Of a stretch of 64,000 nucleotides of DNA, positions 10,901-17,521 are shown piece after piece. A model generated the notes under the pieces. That model worked only from the letters and a program-made list of their open reading frames with translations, did not search any database and was not told the DNA's origin. The number at the start of each line of letters is the position of its first letter. The stretch's first letter is position 1. A program made the translations under genes and the position numbers. The DNA is taken from NCBI RefSeq assembly GCF_030733205.1, contig NZ_JASHJL010000007.1, forward strand, positions 62,001 to 126,000, read 5' to 3'. This stretch comes from Mameliella sp. MMSF_3455 (GTDB lineage Bacteria > Pseudomonadota > Alphaproteobacteria > Rhodobacterales > Rhodobacteraceae).

Positions 10901-12459
10901 AGGACCGCAGAGGGCGTGTCATCGCCCATCGAGGCCAGCGTTTCCTTGGCGTCCTCGGCCATCGGCGCGAGGATCTGTTCCAGCTCTTCGACGGTATAGC
11001 CCGCCGCGATCTGGCGGCGGCGCAGCTCCGCGCCCTCGAACAGGGGCTTTTCGCTGACGGCGGCCAGCGGCTCGTCCAGCTCGGTGATCTTGCCGACCCA
11101 CTCGCCAAAGGGCTGCGCGGCGGCCAGCCGGTCCTTGATCTCGACGTCGTGGTAGAGCTTGCCGTCCTTCATGTCGACGGCGATCATCTGGCCCGGGCCA
11201 AGCGCCCCCTTCTCGCGCGCCGTCGCCTCGTCCGTCGGCACCATGCCGATCTCGGACCCGGCGATCAGCATGCCGTCGCCGGTCACGACGTAGCGCATCG
11301 GGCGCAGACCGTTGCGGTCCAGACCGCCACAGACCCAGCGGCCATCGGTCATCGCCAGCGCCGCGGGGCCGTCCCAGGGCTCCATCACCGAGTTGCAGTA
11401 GGAATACATGTCGCGCCAGGCCTGCGGCAGTTCCACCGCCTGCTTGGACCAGCTTTCCGGCACCAGCATGGTCTTGGCCATCGGCGCGTTGCGCCCGGCG
11501 CGCACCAGCACCTCGAAGACCGCGTCCAGCGCCGCCGAGTCCGACGACCCGTTGGGCACGATCGGCTTGATGTCCTCGGCCATGTCCCCGAAGGCGCCCG
11601 AGGCCATGCGGATCTCGTGGCTCTTCATCCAGTTGACGTTGCCCTTGAGCGTGTTGATCTCGCCGTTGTGGGCCAGCATCCGGAACGGCTGCGCCAGCCA
11701 CCACTGCGGAAAGGTGTTGGTCGAATAGCGCTGGTGATAGATCGCGAAAGCGGATTCGAACCGCTCGTCCTGCAGGTCGGGATAGAATTCCGACACCTGC
11801 TCGGCCAGCATCATGCCCTTGTAGATGATCGACCGGCAGGACAGCGAGGCGATGTACAGCTGGGTGATCCCCGCCGCAGCCGCCGCCTTCTCGATCCGGC
11901 GCCGGATGACGTAAAGCTCGCGCTCGAAGGTTTCCTCGTCCACGCCCTTGGCGTTCGAGATGATGATCTGCTCGATCTCCGGGCGGGTCGCGTTGGCCTT
12001 TTCACCCAGGCACTCGACGTTCACCGGGACGTGGCGCCAGCCGTAGATGTAATGGCCCATGCGCAGGACCTCGGTTTCCACGATCGTCCGGCAGGCTTCC
12101 TGCGCGCCAAAGTCGGTGCGCGGCAGAAAGACCTGGCCCACGGCCATCATCTCGTTCTTGCGGGGCGTGTGGCCGGTGCGCAGAACCTGGTCGTAGAAGA
12201 AGGGAACCGGGATCTGGACGTGGATGCCGGCGCCGTCGCCGGTCTTGCCGTCCGCGTCCACCGCGCCCCGGTGCCAGATCGCTTTCAGGGCGGTGATCCC
12301 CGCCTCGACAACCCGCCGCGACGGTTTCCCGTCGAGGTTCACGACAAGGCCCACGCCGCAAGAGCTGTGCTCATCGCTTTCGTGGTACAGGCCGTTTTCG
12401 CTCATCCACTTGCGCTTGGCTTCCTCGGCATGCACCCAGTCGGCATCGTATTTGGTCAT
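7924..12459 (-). CDS. gltB: Glutamate synthase (NADPH) large subunit
   Basis: A 1511-residue alpha subunit of GOGAT, which transfers the amide of glutamine to 2-oxoglutarate. The class II amidotransferase domain begins at Cys34 in SSCGVG after a propeptide of about 33 residues that would be removed to expose the nucleophile. The central and FMN-binding synthase domains follow. The 3Fe-4S ligands sit in GCIMVRQCQSNTCPVG, and the C-terminal GXGXG-type beta-helix ends the protein. The start has a clear GGAGGG ribosome binding site. The partner gltD lies upstream on the same strand but is separated by two genes, and a strong terminator follows the stop. Confidence 0.97.
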   Translation of the reverse strand: MTKYDADWVHAEEAKRKWMSENGLYHESDEHSSCGVGLVVNLDGKPSRRVVEAGITALKAIWHRGAVDADGKTGDGAGIHVQIPVPFFYDQVLRTGHTPRKNEMMAVGQVFLPRTDFGAQEACRTIVETEVLRMGHYIYGWRHVPVNVECLGEKANATRPEIEQIIISNAKGVDEETFERELYVIRRRIEKAAAAAGITQLYIASLSCRSIIYKGMMLAEQVSEFYPDLQDERFESAFAIYHQRYSTNTFPQWWLAQPFRMLAHNGEINTLKGNVNWMKSHEIRMASGAFGDMAEDIKPIVPNGSSDSAALDAVFEVLVRAGRNAPMAKTMLVPESWSKQAVELPQAWRDMYSYCNSVMEPWDGPAALAMTDGRWVCGGLDRNGLRPMRYVVTGDGMLIAGSEIGMVPTDEATAREKGALGPGQMIAVDMKDGKLYHDVEIKDRLAAAQPFGEWVGKITELDEPLAAVSEKPLFEGAELRRRQIAAGYTVEELEQILAPMAEDAKETLASMGDDTPSAVLSKKYRPLSHYFRQNFSQVTNPPIDSLREFRVMSLKTRFGNLKNVLDEDSSQTEILVLDSPFVGNAQFNELKNHFNAPCTEIDCTFGAGEGALREGLARIRAEAEDAVRSGSGHLILTDEHSGPGRVAMPMILATSAVHSHLTRKGLRTFCSLNVRSAECIDPHYFAVLIGAGATIVNAYLAEDSLADRINRGLLDMTLTEAVARYREAIDQGLLKIMSKMGISVISSYRGGLNFEAVGLSRAMCAEYFPGMISRISGIGVSGIQHKAEQIHALAFERGQDVLPIGGFYKARKSGETHAWGAQTMHLMQAACDRASYEMWKQYSNAMQSNPPIHLRDLLAIKPLGKALPIEEVESITSIRKRFVTPGMSLGALSPEAHKTLNVAMNRIGAKSDSGEGGEDPAHFVPEPNGDNPSAKIKQVASGRFGVTAEYLNHCEELEIKVAQGAKPGEGGQLPGMKVTDLIARLRHSTKGVTLISPPPHHDIYSIEDLAQLIYDLKQINPRCKVTVKLVASSGVGTIAAGVAKAEADVILISGHNGGTGASPATSIKYAGLPWEMGLTEAHQVLAMNNLRERITLRTDGGLRTGRDIVMAAMLGAEEYGIGTAALIAMGCIMVRQCQSNTCPVGVCTQDESLRAKFTGNADKVVNLITFYAQEVREILAEIGARSLDEVIGRADLLSQVSRGSDHLDDLDLNPLLIRVDGSDDIVYDRNKPRNEVRDTLDAEIVRDAQRFLEDGEKMQLSYAVMNTHRTVGTRVSSHIVQKFGMRNALQPNHLHVKLTGSAGQSLGAFAAPGLKIEVSGDANDYVGKGLSGGLIVVRPPLVSPLTAAENTIIGNTVLYGATDGHLFAAGRAGERFAVRNSGAKVVIEGCGSNGCEYMTGGVAVILGSIGANFGAGMTGGMAYIYDPEGTARQMMNMESLVTCPVSVTAWEDQLKGLIQRHVEETASRKGKDILQNWDLEKDNFVQVCPKEMLDKISHPLGIEGDLAVPAE

Positions 12460-12532
12460 GGCTTAAGCCCTCCGTCTCACGGGCCGCCGTGGCGGTCCCT
12501 CGTCTATCCTGTTCGGCCCGCGCAACCGTTGC

Positions 12533-12590
12533 CGGTTTCCTTGGGCGAAAATTTCTTCGGGGAGCGTGAGGGGCGGGCCCCTCATTCTCG
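12533..12590 (+). repeat. Intergenic repeat element, copy A
   Basis: A TTGGGCGAAAAT-like core is followed by a GC-rich hairpin (GAGGGGC facing GCCCCTC). It matches copies near 29889 and 35762 (there inverted) and sits between gltB and the GFA gene. Confidence 0.55.
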
Positions 12591-12606
12591 GTGTCGGTTG
12601 TGGCCG

Positions 12607-13053
12607 TTATCCGCCTTCGGGCGGCGTGACGCCCACTGCGGCCAGAACATCGGCCTCTGTCATGCGCTTGCGGTCGCCGGCAAAGGCGTGCCCGGCAGGT
12701 TTGTGATCGATGTAGACCTCGGATTGCAGATCCAGGCCCTCCAACGTGTCCAGGGACCCGGCGCAAAGCGCCAGAAGCCCGTGCATCGGTCCCGGTGCGG
12801 TCAGCCGCCAGAACAGGTTCGACCCGCAGTTGCGGCACCAGCCGCGCTCTGCCCAGTCGGAACTCTTGTAGGTGGCGATATTGTCCTCACCTTCCCAGGT
12901 GATCCCGCCCGGCGCGACCTCGATGCCCAGTTCGATGCCGCCGGTCCATTTGCGGCACATGCCGCAATGGCAGGCGCCATAGGCCTCCGGCGCTTTCGAC
13001 AGGCTGTACCGCACCGCGCCGCACAGGCACCCTCCGCGTGTCACGCCGGTCAT
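12607..13053 (-). CDS. GFA/CENP-V family zinc-binding protein
   Basis: A 148-residue protein of the GFA (Mss4-like) fold. Zinc-ligand cysteines lie in GGCLCG near the N-terminus, CHCGMC and CRNCGS, which together cover the usual structural and labile zinc sites. The family was named for glutathione-dependent formaldehyde activation, but most members have no proven reaction, so no substrate is assigned. Its start codon overlaps the stop of the preceding exported-protein gene by four bases (ATGA), which implies translational coupling. The pair is inserted between gltD and gltB. Confidence 0.85.
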   Translation of the reverse strand: MTGVTRGGCLCGAVRYSLSKAPEAYGACHCGMCRKWTGGIELGIEVAPGGITWEGEDNIATYKSSDWAERGWCRNCGSNLFWRLTAPGPMHGLLALCAGSLDTLEGLDLQSEVYIDHKPAGHAFAGDRKRMTEADVLAAVGVTPPEGG

Positions 13054-13793
13054 GCCATGTCCTCCTGTGTCGGCAACCCGCTCATCAGGTCGCAGTCGTG
13101 GCGCGGATAGATCCCGCGGAACCCCTGTTCCCCGGGATAGATGAAATCCACCGGGCTGCGGTCGCGCGCGTTGGTCTGGCGCTCGTCCTCGGTGACATCC
13201 ACGGCAAACCCCGCGAAAAAGCGCTTGTGCTTGTCGGAAACGTATTCGCGCCCCCGGACGTGTTCGATCACCCGCCCCGAGGCATCGCGACGGGTCATCT
13301 CGAACTCTGTCCGGTACAGCTTTTCGCCGTCGATCTCGATCTCGCCGATGATCCGGTCAAAGCCGGTGACGCGGGTCGGCCCGTCGATCGTCGACCGCTG
13401 GGTGAAATCGAAACTGTCGATGCCGTTCTGGACCAGCTCGGAAATGCTGCCGGGATCGGGGATCGGGCGTACCGTCCGGGTGCGGGTCGGATCCTCGGGC
13501 GGGCCGCTTTCGATCCACTGGCCGTCATCGTCGATGCGGCTGGTGAAATAGGGGCCGGCCTCGCCGAAATCGGTGCGGAACCGGTGATCCGGGTCGATCT
13601 GCGGGCAGACATAGTGGTTGGTCACGACGCAGCTGCGGGATTGCACCGTCAGGTAGGTCTCGCAGCCCGCGGGCGGGGTGAAAAGCCCGCCCTGGGCCTG
13701 GGCCGTGCTGGCGCCGCCCAGCAACGCAAGCGTCGCCAGACCAGCGCAAAGCGCGGTGGAGCCTTCACCCTTTGTCAATCTTTCGAGCCACAT
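13050..13793 (-). CDS. Exported protein of unknown function between gltD and gltB
   Basis: A 247-residue protein. The start at 13793 is preferred because AGAAAGG lies 7 bases upstream and it gives a classical signal peptide (basic start, ALCAGLATLALLGG core, cleavage after AQA). An ATG at 13814 would add seven residues and has a weaker site. The mature protein has several cysteines near its N-terminus and no domain I recognise; it looks periplasmic. It is translationally coupled to the GFA gene downstream. A strong palindromic operator-like sequence lies 60-110 bases upstream of the start, which suggests local regulation separate from gltD. Confidence 0.75.
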   Translation of the reverse strand: MWLERLTKGEGSTALCAGLATLALLGGASTAQAQGGLFTPPAGCETYLTVQSRSCVVTNHYVCPQIDPDHRFRTDFGEAGPYFTSRIDDDGQWIESGPPEDPTRTRTVRPIPDPGSISELVQNGIDSFDFTQRSTIDGPTRVTGFDRIIGEIEIDGEKLYRTEFEMTRRDASGRVIEHVRGREYVSDKHKRFFAGFAVDVTEDERQTNARDRSPVDFIYPGEQGFRGIYPRHDCDLMSGLPTQEDMA

Positions 13794-13854
13794 GAGACAG
13801 CCTTTCTGACTCATTCCGGCGCCGCCTGCGCCTTGGTTAACCAACCCTTGCCGG

Positions 13855-13901
13855 TTTGTACAAAATGCTGGAAACGCTGTACGTTTTGTACAAAACGTAC
13901 A
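13855..13901. promoter_or_regulatory. Two phased TTTGTACAAA palindromes, putative operator
   Basis: A perfect 24-bp palindrome spans 13878-13901; its centre is TTTTGTACAAAA. A second TTTGTACAAA copy is at 13855-13864. The two centres are exactly 30 bp apart, about three helical turns, as expected for two repressor dimers on one face of the DNA. It lies between the gltD stop (13913) and the exported-protein start (13793). With no loop and no T-run it is a poor terminator. The cognate regulator is not identified. Confidence 0.6.
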
Positions 13902-13912
13902 AACCGACCAGG

Positions 13913-15349
13913 TCACTCTGCGGCGACGGCTCCCTTGCTGTTCAGGTCCTCCAGGACCGCTTCGACACAGTCGCGCCCGTCGCGGATGGCCCAGACGACA
14001 AGGCTTGCGCCGCGCACGATGTCGCCGATGGCATAGACGCCGGGCAGGGCGGTGCGGCCGCTGGTGAACTCTGCCTTGATGGTGCCCCAACGGGTCACTT
14101 CCAGCTCGGGGCAGCCCCAGAGCGTCGGCAGTTCCTCGGGCTCGAAGCCCAGGGCCTTGATCACCAGGTCTGCGGGCTCGTCGTAGTCCGATCCCTCGAT
14201 CACCTCGGGGCGCTGACGCCCGGTGGCATCCGGCGCGCCCAGGCGCATCTTCTCGACCACCACGGCATTGACCGGCTCACCCTTGAAGCCCTTGGGCGCG
14301 GTAAGCCATTCAAAGACAACGCCTTCTTCCTCGGCGTTCTGCGTCTCGCGCTGGCTGCCCGGCATGTTGGCGCGGTCGCGGCGGTACAGGCATTTGACGC
14401 TGGTCGCGCCCTGGCGAACAGCGGTGCGAACACAGTCCATCGCCGTATCGCCGCCGCCGATCACGACGACCTTCTTGCCCTTGGCGTTCAGCTCGCCGCT
14501 TTCGAATTCCGGCACGCTGTCGCCAAAGTTCGACGCGCGGTTCGATGCGGTCAGGTAGTCGATGGCCTTGACGATGCCCTGCGCACCCGCGCCCGGGCCG
14601 CCCAGGTCACGCGACTTGTAGACGCCGGTGGCGATGATCACCGCATCATGTTGTGCGCGGATCTCCTCGAAGGAAATGTCCTCGCCCACGTTGCAGTTCA
14701 TCACGAAACGCACGCCGCCCTCTTCGAGCTGCTTGTTGCGGCGCATCACGATGTCCTTCTCCAGCTTGAAGCCGGGGATGCCATAGGTCAGCAGACCGCC
14801 CGATCGGTCGTAGCGGTCATAGACCGTGACCTGCACGCCGGCGCGGCGCAGCATGTCGGCCGCGGCCAGCCCGCCGGGGCCGGCGCCGATGATGCCGACG
14901 CTTTCGGTGCGTTCCTGCGCCGGGGTCACGGGCTTGACCCAGCCCTCTTCCCAGGCGGTATCGGTGATGTATTTCTCGACCGAGCCGATGGTCACGGTGC
15001 CATGGCCCGACTGTTCGATCACGCAGTTGCCTTCGCACAGGCGGTCCTGCGGGCAGATGCGGCCGCAGATCTCGGGGAAGGTATTGGTGGCTTGGCTGAC
15101 CTCATAGGCCTCCTGCAGGCGGCCCGTGGCGGTCAGGCGCAGCCAGTCGGGGATGTTGTTGTGCAGCGGGCAGTGGCTCTGGCAATAGGGCACGCCGCAC
15201 TGGCTGCAGCGCGCGGCCTGTTCCTCGGCCTTCGCGTCGGCGTATTCGGCATAGATCTCGTCGAAATCCGTCCGGCGCTCCGCGGCCTCCCGCTTGACCG
15301 GCATCTCCCGCCCCACGGACACAAATTTCAGCATCGGCTGCTTCGCCAT
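13913..15349 (-). CDS. gltD: Glutamate synthase small subunit
   Basis: A 478-residue beta subunit of GOGAT that passes electrons from NADPH through FAD and 4Fe-4S clusters to GltB. The N-terminus holds the cluster cysteines (CSQCGVPYCQSHCP and CGRICPQDRLCEGNC). Two Rossmann motifs follow: GAGPGGLAAA for FAD and a second GGGDTAMDC nucleotide site. Length is normal. It lies upstream of gltB but is separated by two genes and its own intergenic region. It is divergent from uppP with a shared 227-bp regulatory region. Confidence 0.96.
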   Translation of the reverse strand: MAKQPMLKFVSVGREMPVKREAAERRTDFDEIYAEYADAKAEEQAARCSQCGVPYCQSHCPLHNNIPDWLRLTATGRLQEAYEVSQATNTFPEICGRICPQDRLCEGNCVIEQSGHGTVTIGSVEKYITDTAWEEGWVKPVTPAQERTESVGIIGAGPGGLAAADMLRRAGVQVTVYDRYDRSGGLLTYGIPGFKLEKDIVMRRNKQLEEGGVRFVMNCNVGEDISFEEIRAQHDAVIIATGVYKSRDLGGPGAGAQGIVKAIDYLTASNRASNFGDSVPEFESGELNAKGKKVVVIGGGDTAMDCVRTAVRQGATSVKCLYRRDRANMPGSQRETQNAEEEGVVFEWLTAPKGFKGEPVNAVVVEKMRLGAPDATGRQRPEVIEGSDYDEPADLVIKALGFEPEELPTLWGCPELEVTRWGTIKAEFTSGRTALPGVYAIGDIVRGASLVVWAIRDGRDCVEAVLEDLNSKGAVAAE

Positions 15350-15486
15350 TCATCCACCCTTTGCAGGTAATCTCTAGAACGTCCGCGTCTCCTTACAGAA
15401 GCTTGTCTCAGAATGAAAGTCAGCAGTGCTTACCTATATCCAGATTATTCCCGATTTCCGCGGTCAAAATCGACGTGCCGCATTCA

Positions 15487-15513
15487 AATTTAGGTCCAAT
15501 TCGGACCCAAATT
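15487..15513. promoter_or_regulatory. Inverted repeat in the gltD-uppP divergent promoter
   Basis: Arms AATTTAGGTCC and GGACCCAAATT (one mismatch) flank a 5-bp spacer. The element lies 64 bases before the uppP ATG and about 140 bases before gltD. It is operator-like; the binding protein is unknown. Confidence 0.45.
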
Positions 15514-15576
15514 GTCACTTTCGGCTCTGAAACAAGGAGTTATACCAAGGCCCATAGCTTTGATTGGACCGCGACA

Positions 15577-16380
15577 ATGGCTTTCACGCAACTGCTGATT
15601 CTTGCCCTGATACAGGGAGTTACCGAATTCCTTCCGGTCTCCTCCTCGGGCCACCTGATTCTCTTGCCGAACCTGACGGGCCTGCAGGACCAGGGGCAGG
15701 TGATCGACGTGGCCGTTCATGTCGGCACCTTGCTTGCGGTGATCCTTTACTTCCGGACCGATGTGGGAGGCGCGGCCACCGGCACGCTGCGGCTCATGAC
15801 CGGGCGCATGGACACGCCGGGCGCGCGCCTGGCCTTTCTGCTGCTAGTGGCCACGATCCCGGTCATTCTGTTCGGATTGGCGCTCAAGCTGTCGGGGCTG
15901 GACGACATGCTGCGTTCGACGGCGGTAATTGGCTGGACCATGCTTGTCTTCGGTCTCGTTCTCTACTGGGCGGACATGAAAGGCGCGCAGGACAAGTCGG
16001 ACAGCGATTGGAACCTGCGGGATGCGATCATAATGGGGCTGTGGCAGGCCGTCGCCCTGATCCCCGGCACCTCGCGGTCCGGCATCACCATCACGGCGGC
16101 GCGCCAACTGGGTTACAACCGGCACGATGGCGCGAAACTGGCCATGTTGATGTCGATCCCGACCATCATGGCCTCTGCCGCGCTGCTGGGGGCCGAGGTC
16201 ATCGCAACTGCCGATGTTCAGGCCGCGCGAGATGGCGCGATTGCGGCGGCTCTGGCGTTCGTGTCGGCGCTGGGTGCGCTCTGGCTGATGATGCGCCTTC
16301 TGCGTTCTGTCAGCTTTACGCCTTATGTCGTCTACCGGGTGATCCTGGGGCTGATCCTGCTCTGGATCGCCTACGCCTGA
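15577..16380 (+). CDS. uppP: Undecaprenyl-diphosphate phosphatase
   Basis: A 267-residue integral membrane BacA/UppP protein that dephosphorylates undecaprenyl pyrophosphate to recycle the carrier lipid for peptidoglycan. Both signature regions are present: QGVTEFLPVSSSGHL near the start and PGTSRSGITI in the second half, with about eight hydrophobic segments. The frame is open further upstream, but the ATG at 15577 gives the standard family N-terminus (MAFTQLLILALIQG), so the longer form is rejected. It is convergent with rlmH only three bases later. Confidence 0.95.
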   Translation: MAFTQLLILALIQGVTEFLPVSSSGHLILLPNLTGLQDQGQVIDVAVHVGTLLAVILYFRTDVGGAATGTLRLMTGRMDTPGARLAFLLLVATIPVILFGLALKLSGLDDMLRSTAVIGWTMLVFGLVLYWADMKGAQDKSDSDWNLRDAIIMGLWQAVALIPGTSRSGITITAARQLGYNRHDGAKLAMLMSIPTIMASAALLGAEVIATADVQAARDGAIAAALAFVSALGALWLMMRLLRSVSFTPYVVYRVILGLILLWIAYA

Positions 16381-16383
16381 GCG

Positions 16384-16854
16384 TCACACCCGGTGATAGG
16401 GCGCGCCTGCCTGGATCGAGGCGGCGCGGTATAGCTGTTCGGCCAGCATGACGCGCACCAGCATATGCGGCCAGACCATCCGTCCGAAAGACATCAGGTC
16501 CTGTGCCTCGGCCCGCAGGCCGGGGTCGATCCCATCGGCGCCGCCGATGACAAAGGCCAGATCCTGCGCACCACCATCGCGCCAATCCGCAAGTTTTTCG
16601 GAAAACTCGGGCGAGGTCCAAGTGTGCCCGCGCTCGTCCAAGGCGCAGACGCGCGCGCCTGACGGGATCGCGCGTCGCAGCAGTGCGGCCTCGCCCGCCA
16701 TGCCGCCGCCCTTGCGATCCTCGACCTCGATCACCTGCGCCGGGCCAAGCCCCAGCGCCCGGCCCGTCCGGTCGAAACGCGTCAGGTAATCATCGACAAG
16801 CGGCTTTTCCGGCCCCTTGCGGAGCCGGCCAACCACGCAAAGATGCACGCGCAC
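16384..16854 (-). CDS. rlmH: 23S rRNA (pseudouridine1915-N3)-methyltransferase RlmH
   Basis: A 156-residue SPOUT methyltransferase acting on helix 69 of 23S rRNA. The SAM-binding knot motif VIGGADG and the conserved C-terminus AEQLYRAASIQAGAPYHR are intact. It starts three bases after the rsfS stop on the same strand, the common rsfS-rlmH arrangement, so the two are probably one transcript. Confidence 0.96.
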   Translation of the reverse strand: MRVHLCVVGRLRKGPEKPLVDDYLTRFDRTGRALGLGPAQVIEVEDRKGGGMAGEAALLRRAIPSGARVCALDERGHTWTSPEFSEKLADWRDGGAQDLAFVIGGADGIDPGLRAEAQDLMSFGRMVWPHMLVRVMLAEQLYRAASIQAGAPYHRV

Positions 16855-16857
16855 CGC

Positions 16858-17211
16858 TCAGGCCTGGTTGCCCGCCACCGGAGCCCACATCTTTTCCAGC
16901 TGGTAGAACTCGCGCACCTCGGGGCGGAAGAGATGGACAACCACGTCCCCCGCATCGATGAGCACCCAGTCCCCGGTATCCTTGCCCTCCATCGTGGAGA
17001 GAACACCGAAGCGCTGCTTGAGTTCATCCGCCAACTTTTCCGACAGTGCCGCGACCTGGCGCGACGAGCGGCCCGTGGCGATGACCATGTAATCGCACAC
17101 CGAGGATTTGCCGTGCAGGTCGATCTGCACGATATCCTCTGCCTTGTTGTCGGAGAGTGTTTCGAGCACTGCCGCGAGAAGGCTCTCGGCGGTTGGTTCG
17201 CTCTGCGTCAT
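16858..17211 (-). CDS. rsfS: Ribosome silencing factor RsfS
   Basis: A 117-residue RsfS/Iojap protein that binds uL14 and blocks subunit joining when nutrients are short. The family core is clear: DIVQIDLHGKSSVCDYMVIATG, then QVAALSEKL and GDWVLIDAGDVVVHLFRPEVREFY. The start at 17211 (MTQSEPTAES) fits the normal length. The frame stays open for 42 more codons upstream, but that stretch has no family similarity. It lies upstream of rlmH in a two-gene unit. Confidence 0.93.
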   Translation of the reverse strand: MTQSEPTAESLLAAVLETLSDNKAEDIVQIDLHGKSSVCDYMVIATGRSSRQVAALSEKLADELKQRFGVLSTMEGKDTGDWVLIDAGDVVVHLFRPEVREFYQLEKMWAPVAGNQA

Positions 17212-17521
17212 GGCCGAAATGCCCCGGCCCTGATCAGCGGCATGCGCCGCAAGTGTCGTCGAAGACAGGACAATGTCCTCCTGTGTCGCTACGCGCCCTC
17301 CAAGCCCGGGCGCATGGGCATGTCTCCAAGATAGCATCGGAAATGTAAATTCTCAATGTCGCGCGGCAGAAGGACCGGGGACGGGCGCCTTATCTGCCCG
17401 AGCCTTCAGCTTTTTACGTCGCGCCCAATGGGCTGCGGGCACATCCAGGGAGCCATGCAGACAAAGGCGAAAGGACATCCAAGGTGAGCCTGACGTGCCT
17501 TCCGGCGCCCCGCCGCGCCTC
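17212..17521. other. Intergenic region between rsfS and the ALDH16 gene
   Basis: About 310 bases that presumably hold the rsfS promoter. A 41-codon minus-strand ORF (17353-17478) rich in Lys and Arg is present but lacks a ribosome binding site. I see no RNA gene and no clear terminator. Confidence 0.4.

Noticed and set aside
12607-13053. GFA protein as the formaldehyde sink for guaiacol demethylation
   Set aside because: The gene is about 46 kb away, in a different regulatory setting, and the formaldehyde-activating label is not proven for most family members.
9901-13110. A 1069-codon plus-strand open frame over gltB
   Set aside because: It is antisense to gltB, which has complete family features. 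Long antisense frames are expected where third positions are nearly all G or C.
13878-13901. The 24-bp palindrome as a gltD terminator
   Set aside because: It has no loop and no T-run, and a phased second copy of its core lies nearby, which fits an operator better.
13794-14090. Extended N-terminus for the exported protein between gltD and gltB
   Set aside because: The extra residues overlap gltD, are Arg/His-rich and would bury the signal peptide that starts at 13793.
17353-17478. 41-codon minus-strand ORF after the ALDH16 gene
   Set aside because: No ribosome binding site, no recognised similarity and basic low-complexity end. Conservation would be needed to keep it.
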